17,677 nucleotides of DNA from Bacillota bacterium (GTDB lineage: Bacteria; Bacillota; Clostridia; Oscillospirales; Ruminococcaceae), in the NCBI GenBank assembly GCA_023391005.1, contig JAEWBS010000056.1:1-17677 (forward strand). Reading direction: 5' to 3'. Within the stretch, counting starts at the first letter, position 1; every line of letters begins with the position of its first letter. Position numbers and translations under genes: made by a program. This document shows, piece after piece, positions 13,059 to 17,677 of this stretch. The notes beneath the pieces were generated by a model. The model did no database searches and was not told the origin of the DNA. It was given only the letters and a program-made list of their open reading frames with translations.

Positions 13059-13766
13059 ATGAAACGAACCAAATCGATGCGCCCGCGCCGAAGCCCGGCC
13101 CAGCGCCGCAAGCTCGCCACCATCATCGGCGGGGCGTTTGTCGCGCTCGCCGCCGTCGGCCTTTTCTCAGTGGTACTCTGGGGCTTTGACACGGTCGGTG
13201 GACTATTTGACAACAGCGCCAAGCGCGCCCGGTACGAAAGCTTTATCAGCCCGGTCGTCATGATGGACCCCGTCCCCTTTTCGCGTGTTGAAAATATTGA
13301 GCAAAACCTGCTGCTGCAATCGTCGCTGTGGGCGGCGCTGATGGGCGAAAACCGCGGGGCCTATACCTATGACGACAATGGCCTGCTGCTGGTTCCCTCC
13401 TCTGACGTCAACGTGGCCGCCAGCAAGCTGTTTGGCCCCAATGTCGTGCTCACGCACCAGAGCTTTGAGGACAACGACGCAAGCTATCTGTTCGACCCCG
13501 AAATTTCGGCCTATCGCGTCCCCTCGGTCAACAAGGTAGCCTATTCGCCCGCCATTACAAACATCGCCAAAAAGGGTGACAACATCGCGCTGACCGTCGG
13601 TTATGTCGCTCCAGGCAATATTTGGAGTACCGACCCTCAGACCGGCAAGGATTCCGACCAGCCCAGCCCTGAGAAGTATATGCTTTATACGCTGACCAAG
13701 TGGGATCAGGGTTATTATATCAGTGCCGTCGGCGACGTTGACACCGGTGTGCAACCGAGATCGTAG
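13059..13766 (+). CDS. Membrane-anchored protein of unknown function in the proBA operon
   Basis: The family was not recognised. The 235-residue protein begins with a very basic stretch (MKRTKSMRPRRSPAQRRK) followed by one hydrophobic segment at about residues 21-42 (IIGGAFVALAAVGLFSVVLWGF), so it is a type II membrane protein with its C-terminal 190 residues outside. The outer part has no cysteines and no obvious catalytic motif; it includes VVMMDPVPFSRVENIEQNLLLQSSLWAAL and YMLYTLTKWDQGYYISAVGDVDTG. GGAGG lies just before the ATG, 11 bases after proA, and a strong terminator follows, so it is the last gene of the operon. Co-transcription with proline genes does not itself indicate a role in proline synthesis. 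Confidence 0.75.
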   Translation: MKRTKSMRPRRSPAQRRKLATIIGGAFVALAAVGLFSVVLWGFDTVGGLFDNSAKRARYESFISPVVMMDPVPFSRVENIEQNLLLQSSLWAALMGENRGAYTYDDNGLLLVPSSDVNVAASKLFGPNVVLTHQSFEDNDASYLFDPEISAYRVPSVNKVAYSPAITNIAKKGDNIALTVGYVAPGNIWSTDPQTGKDSDQPSPEKYMLYTLTKWDQGYYISAVGDVDTGVQPRS

Positions 13767-13785
13767 TGCTTATACTGATAAATAG

Positions 13786-13824
13786 AAAAGCTTCGCGTCA
13801 CCAGTGTGTGGCGCGAAGCTTTTT
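13786..13824 (+). terminator. Rho-independent terminator of the proBA operon
   Basis: AAAAGCTTCGCG (13786-13797) and CGCGAAGCTTTT (13812-13823) form 12 perfect pairs; TCAC with GTGG adds four more with one U-G pair. The loop is CAGTGT and the stem ends in TTTTT. Confidence 0.93.
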
Positions 13825-13891
13825 GAATCTGTCATACAACCCCTCTCAAAGGATTGTCGATGATATAAACGATGCTAAAAGATTATGCAAT

Positions 13892-13944
13892 GCTTGGCCG
13901 AGGTTCTGCACCGAATGGTGCCGACTCTCCGCCAAGCTGTTTTT
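13892..13944 (+). terminator. Second, interrupted hairpin with T run
   Basis: GCTTGGC (13892-13898) pairs with GCCAAGC (13931-13937), GAG (13900-13902) with CTC (13925-13927), and GCACC (13908-13912) with GGTGC (13917-13921), nested around GAAT. TGTTTTT follows on the plus strand. It may back up the proBA terminator or protect the convergent gene that ends at 13944. Confidence 0.5.
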
Positions 13945-14231
13945 CAGTTGTTAAAAATGCCCTGTGCCCCGTTTGCCACTTCCAGTGCAAGCAGCATGCC
14001 CAATGTAAATGCGTAGGAGAACAGGTTGTCCTCTCCGGCGGTGGAAAGTTCTATATGCAGATCAGAGAGTTCCTGAAACCGCTGGCAATCGTCCAGCGAC
14101 ATTTTCGACATGAAATATCGCTCCTCATCCTCTATTTTGTGCAGCAGCGCGCGCTGCTGCTCGCTGTGCGGGTTGCGGCGCTCCCCTGGGATAATAGTGC
14201 TGCTATATAGGCCGTGCAAAATACTTCTCAT
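13944..14231 (-). CDS. Small DUF6809-like protein
   Basis: A 95-residue protein with the pattern MRSILHGLYSSTI-P, then PHSEQQRALLHKIEDEERYFMSKMSLDDCQRFQELSDLHIELS, then FSYAFTLGMLLALEVANGAQGIFNN. Small proteins of this layout (DUF6809 type) are frequent in Clostridia and often occur near mobile or accessory genes; their function is unknown. Assignment is from memory of the pattern, without a search. The second ATG (14231) was chosen because it gives the family start and AAAGGGCGG lies upstream; an in-frame ATG at 14252 would add MKGRFNK. The central region is predicted helical and charged. It is convergent with the proBA operon and divergent from the predicted plus-strand promoter at 14273. 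Confidence 0.65.
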   Translation of the reverse strand: MRSILHGLYSSTIIPGERRNPHSEQQRALLHKIEDEERYFMSKMSLDDCQRFQELSDLHIELSTAGEDNLFSYAFTLGMLLALEVANGAQGIFNN

Positions 14232-14272
14232 TTTATTAAACCGCCCTTTCATCGCTGTTTTTCAACGATGCC

Positions 14273-14301
14273 TTGAAAGGAATACCGGCGCATGGTATAA
14301 T
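14273..14301 (+). promoter_or_regulatory. Extended -10 promoter on the plus strand
   Basis: TTGAAA (14273-14278), a 17-base spacer and TATAAT (14296-14301), with TG one base before the -10. Both flanking genes are on the minus strand, so the transcript would not encode either. Confidence 0.65.
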
Positions 14302-14307
14302 ATTTAC

Positions 14308-14390
14308 GCCATATTTGCTTTCGGGCATTGTTGGTGTGTGGGAAGTGGCGTGTCGCTTTGATGGGTGGAACGCCGCTTCCTTTCATTTTT
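14308..14390 (+). ncRNA. Predicted ~80-nt small RNA convergent with the RHH gene
   Basis: The segment starts about 7 bases after a near-consensus extended -10 promoter and ends at a terminator whose T run covers the last codons of the minus-strand regulator gene (14383-14565). No start codon with a ribosome site begins a frame in it. The short overlap with the 3' end of the regulator mRNA would allow antisense pairing of about 8-10 nt, or collision of transcription. Trans-acting targets cannot be predicted by eye. The call depends on both signals being real. Confidence 0.42.
14341..14390 (+). terminator. Terminator of the predicted small RNA
   Basis: GGAAGTGGCGT (14341-14351) pairs with ACGCCGCTTCC (14370-14380), 11 pairs with one U-G, around an 18-base loop. 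TTTCATTTTT follows on the plus strand; on the minus strand no T run follows, so it serves plus-strand transcripts. Confidence 0.65.
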
Positions 14391-14565
14391 GATTGATGTC
14401 AGGCTCCAACCTTCTGATACCGTCACGAATGCCCTCCGCTTTTGATTTCCCTTTTTCCTCGCAATAATTGTTAAGGATTTTATAGGTATCATCATCAATA
14501 CGCGCCTTGATTTCATGACGTTTTGGGTTGTCGGTTGGTCGCCCCATCTTTTTCTTTGGTGGCAG
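14383..14565 (-). CDS. Ribbon-helix-helix (CopG-like) DNA-binding protein, probable CTG start
   Basis: A 60-residue protein: PPKKKMGRPTDNPKRHEIKARIDDDTYKILNNYCEEKGKSKAEGIRDGIRRLEPDINQK. It has the basic GRPTDNPK lead, a beta strand HEIKARID, and two helices (DTYKILNNYCEEKG and KAEGIRDGIRRLEPDI), the ribbon-helix-helix layout of small dimeric repressors common in Clostridia and on mobile elements. AAGGAGG lies at 14574-14580 on the minus strand, with 8 bases to a CTG codon at 14565. The first in-frame ATG (14547) is 26 bases from that site, too far. Upstream in-frame codons run through the ribosome site. CTG is therefore the best start, possibly from a lost ATG. It may repress its own palindromic promoter. 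Confidence 0.7.
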   Translation of the reverse strand: MPPKKKMGRPTDNPKRHEIKARIDDDTYKILNNYCEEKGKSKAEGIRDGIRRLEPDINQK

Positions 14566-14580
14566 ACAAAACACCTCCTT

Positions 14581-14625
14581 ACTTATGTGCCCCAAATATA
14601 ATATATACTAATGGGGAACATAAGT
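14581..14625. promoter_or_regulatory. 14-bp inverted repeat operator around the RHH promoter
   Basis: ACTTATGTGCCCCA (14581-14594) and TGGGGAACATAAGT (14612-14625) are complementary at 13 of 14 positions. On the minus strand they bracket a -10 element, TATATT (14600-14605); the outer arm reaches into the -35, TTGACT (14623-14628), with a 17-base spacer. This is a convincing repressor operator, and the adjacent ribbon-helix-helix protein is the obvious candidate. Confidence 0.7.
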
Positions 14626-14661
14626 CAATTATGTTTTTAAAATACTATATAATAAAACACT

Positions 14662-14754
14662 CTCTTGGGGTACGGCGGCCACGCCAAGCACTGCCGTGCG
14701 GGTAGCATATACCTTACACGGCGGCGCGATGGAAGCGCCGCCGTGTCCCAAGAG
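14662..14754. repeat. 18-bp imperfect inverted repeat at the end of the mosaic repeat
   Basis: CTCTTGGGGTACGGCGGC (14662-14679) and GCCGCCGTGTCCCAAGAG (14737-14754) are complementary at 16 of 18 positions. The same unit ends module B at 8801-8816 in copy 1. The intervening 57 bases include one arm of the 12-bp GC-rich hairpin. It looks like a partial inverted duplication of the element end. Confidence 0.55.
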
Positions 14755-14876
14755 GCCAGACAAACTTAATTGGCGCGCATAATCACAAGTCTGGATGCGC
14801 GCCCACAGACGTTGGGTGGGAAGGTACGTGCTCACGTTGGGCATACAATCACCAAAAACCGTATTCTTTAAGCCCC
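14716..14876 (-). repeat. Mosaic repeat, module B, copy 2
   Basis: Reverse-complement copy of 8670-8837. It keeps the GC-rich 12-bp hairpin (14716-14727 with 14735-14746), in which the outermost G-C pair of copy 1 is replaced by A-T on both sides. It also keeps the bulged TTGGCGCGCAT/ATGCGCGCC stem (14770-14780 with 14795-14805), with a loop five bases shorter. No gene is supported between 14566 and 15281; the stretch is filled by the operator, these repeats and the terminator at 15213. Confidence 0.8.
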
Positions 14877-14899
14877 GTCAGGGGGGGTGGGGTTCTGAC

Positions 14900-14980
14900 C
14901 GCTCGCCTATATGGGCGCTCGCGGTCGAACGGCTGCGCTGATCGCAGCGGGCGGCATGAATGCCCGCTGCGGCTCCGCCG
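14900..14980 (-). repeat. Mosaic repeat, module A, copy 2
   Basis: Reverse complement of 8406-8486 with three differences in 81 bp. The 10-bp hairpin (14943-14952 with 14962-14971) and its 9-base loop are unchanged. Confidence 0.85.
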
Positions 14981-15009
14981 TTCCCCCTCGGTCCCCTGCG
15001 GGGGGCCAG

Positions 15010-15057
15010 AGGGTTGGGGGTGGGGCCGTTCCTGCGCGTCAGCGCGATACAAACGCC
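15010..15057 (-). repeat. Mosaic repeat, module C, copy 2
   Basis: Matches the 8581-8625 segment in reverse complement, including the GCGCGCAGGAACG core and C-rich flank. Here it is outside module A, whereas in copy 1 it is between A and B. Confidence 0.65.
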
Positions 15058-15212
15058 GTCATTTTATAATGCGCAAAAAGTTATGTTTTGCGGCGCGGTT
15101 CGCAGTCGGCAGGCAAATACCTCTGCCCTCTTGCTATCCTTCATCGAAGAGGCGTATGGTACCACAAGCCGCCCGATACAAGCGCTGTATTAATATTTCA
15201 GAAGCATGCAGC

Positions 15213-15252
15213 AAAACGCCGCGCCTGTTTGCAACGACAGGCGCGGCGTTTT
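15213..15252 (-). terminator. Rho-independent terminator of the DUF975-like gene
   Basis: AAAACGCCGCGCCTGT (15213-15228) and ACAGGCGCGGCGTTTT (15237-15252) form a perfect 16-bp stem with an 8-base loop. It lies 29 bases past the minus-strand stop and ends in TTTT on that strand; it could also stop plus-strand transcription. Confidence 0.9.
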
Positions 15253-15281
15253 CAAGTAATGTGTGCCATATGCGTTACCGT

Positions 15282-16127
15282 CTACGCCTCTTCCACCTTG
15301 TCGTGCCCGCGCTTGGCGACCTCGAGCAGGTAATGGGCATAAAGGCCCTTGACGGTGTAACGGTAGGGCAGCGTGAACAACCGGGGCAAAATTAGAAGGT
15401 CGAGCACGCGCCAGCCCAGCAGCGAAAGCTCCAGCACCAAAAGCTCGGTCTGTCTGCCGTGGCAGAACCGTACCGACTGTTGGATCGCCTCCCGCGCCGT
15501 GAGCTCAGGATCGGTGATCAGCACGTATTCCGCGAGATAGTAGCGCATCAGCCAGATCAGCAAAAAAGCGCCCAGCAGCATCATCAGCAGCACCCCCGAG
15601 AGCGTCAGCCCCAAGGACAGCACCGACTCCAGATCGGTATCCCCCTTTTGCCGCCAGAGGTCGGCAAAATAGAGCATCACCGCCGGTATGATCAAAAACG
15701 TGACCGACCAAAGCAGCCGCCTGAAAAATAGGCAGATTTGCAGCCAAAGCACCCGCCAAAACAGGCCGGCGGCATGAAAAAAATCCAGAATTGCGACGGT
15801 GGGTTCGACCTTGCCATCTCCCAGCAGAAAAAACCACCGCAGCAGCCCCATTGAAAGCGGCGTCAGCACCAGAAAATAAAGCCCCGCCACCGCGAGCGAT
15901 ACCGCCATCGCCACAGGGGAGACATTTGGCAGATCGTCGAGGTAAATATCGGGCGTAGCGAACGGGTCCACATAGGCCGGCAACCCGAACACCGCCGAAA
16001 GCAGCATCTCAAGCGCCACAAACAAAAAGCAGAATATCATGGCGACAAGCGCAATGGAGGCAGCCCGTGACCAGTGGCGCTGTAATGCCCGGCGCGCGTT
16101 TTGTTTTATCAGTCTTCTCAGCTTCAT
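15282..16127 (-). CDS. DUF975-like multi-pass membrane protein
   Basis: A 281-residue integral membrane protein. It begins with a basic helix (MKLRRLIKQNARRALQRHW) followed by hydrophobic segments at about 24-46, 72-98, 138-157, 170-195 and 232-250. Family marks of DUF975 are the N-terminal KQNARRAL-W, the RYYLAEYVLITDPELTAREAIQQSVRFCHGRQTELLVLELSLLGWRVLDLL block, and the late YRYTVKGLYAHYL segment. The family is widespread in Firmicutes with no established function. The ATG at 16127 has GAAGGGA upstream. It stands alone: a strong terminator follows it, and a 226-base gap separates it from the next gene. The start and family call are supported by pattern only. Confidence 0.8.
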   Translation of the reverse strand: MKLRRLIKQNARRALQRHWSRAASIALVAMIFCFLFVALEMLLSAVFGLPAYVDPFATPDIYLDDLPNVSPVAMAVSLAVAGLYFLVLTPLSMGLLRWFFLLGDGKVEPTVAILDFFHAAGLFWRVLWLQICLFFRRLLWSVTFLIIPAVMLYFADLWRQKGDTDLESVLSLGLTLSGVLLMMLLGAFLLIWLMRYYLAEYVLITDPELTAREAIQQSVRFCHGRQTELLVLELSLLGWRVLDLLILPRLFTLPYRYTVKGLYAHYLLEVAKRGHDKVEEA

Positions 16128-16353
16128 GGGTGTTCCCTTCGTTCATAAATAGTGAAGCGTAAAAAGTGCGTGGCAGAAAGTTCTGAAACCCGCCAGTGAC
16201 AGCAATTTAAATGGCGTAAACCATTGTCAGGGGTAAACGACAAATGATTGACAGAACTATTAAATGAAGCCCGCAAAGCAAATGCCATTTTACACTTTCT
16301 TTCACTTTTTGCTAAAAACCCGCTTCGCCCCGATAAAAGTCGTCAGGCACAGC

Positions 16354-17022
16354 TTACAGCGTAATGCCCAAACTGTTCATCACGACCGGGTCTTTGCCTG
16401 CGGGCAGGCCGGTGGGCACGCTGCCGATGACCTCGATGACGCGGTCGCGCATCCAAAGCGCCGTCGACATGCGCACGGTGTAGCCCGCGCCGTTGCCCAA
16501 CGCCCATTCGCCCATCGGCGCACGCGGCATAACAAAGGCCGACAGCAGCCCCATAAATACCCCGCCGTGGGCGATAACCGCCGCCTCGGTGATGCGGTTT
16601 TGCGTCATGTTCATAAAAATGGCGTTAAGCGCCCCGCCGATGCGCACGGCAAACTGCTCACCCGTTTCAAGCGCGCCGGGCGGTGTGTTGGCAAGCGAAT
16701 TAACCACCCATTTCCGGTACGCGGGATCGTCTTTAAGCGTGTCGATGTATTTCCCCTCAAAATCGCCCAACGAGAGCTCGACGAGATCCTCCACAATGGT
16801 GCGGGGCGCGTCGGGGTACAAAATGTCCGCGGTCTGCGTACAGCGCAGCAGCGGCGAGCAATAGACCTCCTGCACGTCGGGGTATTCATATCTTTCTTTG
16901 AGCCGCTCGAGCGCTTCTCTCCCCTCTTTGCAGATCGGAAGATCCATCCGCCCGACATAGCGTCCGACGCGGTTGCCCTCGGTCATGCCGTGGCGGATAA
17001 AATGCAGCTTGTAAGTAACCAT
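16354..17022 (-). CDS. Histidine phosphatase family protein (phosphoglycerate mutase-like)
   Basis: A 222-residue cytoplasmic protein of the histidine phosphatase superfamily. The phosphate pocket is complete: R10-H11-G-M-T-E-G-N, with H11 the phospho-acceptor, R60 in CSPLLRCTQTA, E82 in VELSLGDFEGK as the likely acid, and the second histidine H152 in VIAHGG. Members include alpha-ribazole phosphatase, cofactor-dependent phosphoglycerate mutase and broad phosphatases; the short length and LGDFEGK motif fit the CobC/PhoE-type phosphatase group rather than a glycolytic mutase, but the substrate is not determined. The ATG has GGAGG just upstream (CGGAGGAAAAC). It is divergent from the XRE regulator gene with 120 bases between their starts, which may place it under that regulator. 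Confidence 0.88.
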   Translation of the reverse strand: MVTYKLHFIRHGMTEGNRVGRYVGRMDLPICKEGREALERLKERYEYPDVQEVYCSPLLRCTQTADILYPDAPRTIVEDLVELSLGDFEGKYIDTLKDDPAYRKWVVNSLANTPPGALETGEQFAVRIGGALNAIFMNMTQNRITEAAVIAHGGVFMGLLSAFVMPRAPMGEWALGNGAGYTVRMSTALWMRDRVIEVIGSVPTGLPAGKDPVVMNSLGITL

Positions 17023-17057
17023 GTTTTCCTCCGTGTTTTTGTTTAAATCTACATATT

Positions 17058-17089
17058 TTTACAATTGATGCATTCTTTCTTTACAATTG
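17058..17089. promoter_or_regulatory. Direct repeat TTTACAATTG, candidate regulator site
   Basis: TTTACAATTG occurs at 17058-17067 and 17080-17089, 22 bases apart, about two helical turns on the same face. Each contains the palindrome CAATTG. The second copy overlaps the -35 of the XRE gene, so binding would regulate the divergent pair. Confidence 0.45.
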
Positions 17090-17108
17090 TCCAGTGTTAT
17101 ACTATAAT
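17080..17108 (+). promoter_or_regulatory. Strong sigma-A promoter of the XRE regulator
   Basis: TTTACA (17080-17085) and TATAAT (17103-17108) with a 17-base spacer, 34 bases before the start codon. Confidence 0.85.
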
Positions 17109-17142
17109 CAGTATACTCTTCGTAATTTAGGAGGCTTTCGTG

Positions 17143-17677
17143 ATGAATTCACACTTTCCCCGGGTCATTTCGCTGCTGCGGCGCGAGCAGAAGCTAAGCC
17201 AAAAGCAGGCGGCTGCCGACCTTGGAATCTCTCAGGCGCTGCTGTCGCATTATGAAAAGGGCATCCGTGAATGCGGACTTGATTTTGTGGTAAAGGTGGC
17301 CTCTTATTATAACGTCTCTTGCGATTATCTGCTGGGTCGCTCGCCCGATCGGAGCGGTACGCTGCTCAACATTGAGGAGCTGCCAGCCCCCGAGGATGCC
17401 GGCAAGGAAAATGCCGTCGGCAATGTCGGCCTTTTGGTGATGCTGAACAAGAAGCTGATCTCAAACTCGCTTTATGTGCTGTTTGACCTGCTGGGCAAGA
17501 CCAAGAACCGCCTGCTCATATCGCAGGTCGCTGCCTTTTTCATGCTGGCTGTATACCGCATGTTTAGAATCGTTTATTCTGCCGACGGTAAAAATCCGCA
17601 GGCTTTTTTTTCGGTGCCAAAGCCACTGGCTTCAGGCTACGCCGACGCCGCCATGCGTATGCTGGAGAGCAACGCCG
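17143..17677 (+). CDS. XRE-family transcriptional regulator (partial, runs off the edge)
   Basis: The first 178 residues are present; no stop occurs before the window ends. Residues about 6-65 form a Cro/C1-type helix-turn-helix: RVISLLRREQKLSQKQAAADLGISQALLSHYEKGIRECGLDFVVKVASYYNVSCDYLLG, with the LSQKQAA and ISQALLSHYEKG recognition segment. The remainder (about 75-178) is a helical region with NVGLLVMLNKKLISNSLYVLFDLLGKTKNRLLISQVAAFFMLAVYRMFRIVYS, which may serve as a dimerisation or sensing domain and was not assigned to a family. ATG at 17143 was chosen over GTG at 17140 because AGGAGG (17129-17134) is then eight bases away. It has a near-consensus promoter and a direct repeat that could be its own operator. 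Confidence 0.85.
   Translation, partial: MNSHFPRVISLLRREQKLSQKQAAADLGISQALLSHYEKGIRECGLDFVVKVASYYNVSCDYLLGRSPDRSGTLLNIEELPAPEDAGKENAVGNVGLLVMLNKKLISNSLYVLFDLLGKTKNRLLISQVAAFFMLAVYRMFRIVYSADGKNPQAFFSVPKPLASGYADAAMRMLESNA

Noticed and set aside
15065..15070. TATAAT after the second mosaic repeat
   Set aside because: No -35 element lies at 16-18 bases, and no gene follows on the plus strand.
14849..15395. Open frames across the second mosaic repeat
   Set aside because: They have the same composition problem, and their reading frames do not match the frames in the first copy.
16264..17046. Long plus-strand open frame of 260 codons
   Set aside because: It is antisense to the histidine phosphatase gene, whose catalytic motifs are complete, and it has no ribosome site or recognisable protein.

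Overview
The window reads as a piece of a Gram-positive Clostridia chromosome, most likely Oscillospiraceae/Ruminococcaceae. The evidence is the gene order infB-rbfA-nrnA-truB-ribF-rpsO-pnp, moderately high G+C in genes with AT-rich gaps, strong GGAGG ribosome sites, use of TTG and GTG starts, and families such as the DUF975-like membrane protein and the DUF6809-like protein. No rRNA, tRNA, CRISPR array or transposase gene was seen.

Positions 1-5204 hold the end of infB, then rbfA, nrnA, truB and ribF: translation initiation, 30S maturation, nanoRNA/pAp turnover, tRNA pseudouridylation and flavin cofactor synthesis. A small VOC-fold gene and an unrecognised membrane-anchored protein gene sit between ribF and rpsO. 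rpsO (5446-5712) has a near-consensus promoter and a structured leader. It is followed by a strong hairpin and pnp (5909-8023), which starts at TTG and ends at a strong terminator.

Positions 8068-9547 have no protein gene but are dense in structure: 51-bp imperfect inverted repeats at 8097-8147 and 8918-8968, a run of perfect hairpins, a mosaic repeat that recurs inverted at 14716-14980, and a promoter-hairpin-terminator unit (9106-9299) that looks like a small RNA, possibly 6S-like. Next come a CNNM/CBS transporter-type gene (9548-10816) with a palindrome over its promoter, and a proline operon proB-proA plus an unknown membrane-anchored protein (11014-13766), closed by a terminator.

Positions 13767-17677 are mostly minus strand: a DUF6809-like small protein, a ribbon-helix-helix regulator that probably starts at CTG under a palindromic operator, the second copy of the mosaic repeat, a DUF975-like membrane protein with a terminator, and a histidine phosphatase. 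A divergent XRE regulator runs off the right edge. A plus-strand promoter and terminator at 14273-14390 predict a roughly 80-nt RNA that meets the 3' end of the ribbon-helix-helix gene.

The least explained material is the pair of inverted mosaic repeats (shared modules, a changed module order and one compensatory base-pair change) and the two predicted small RNAs. All pairings were found by eye; no folding or database search was run.
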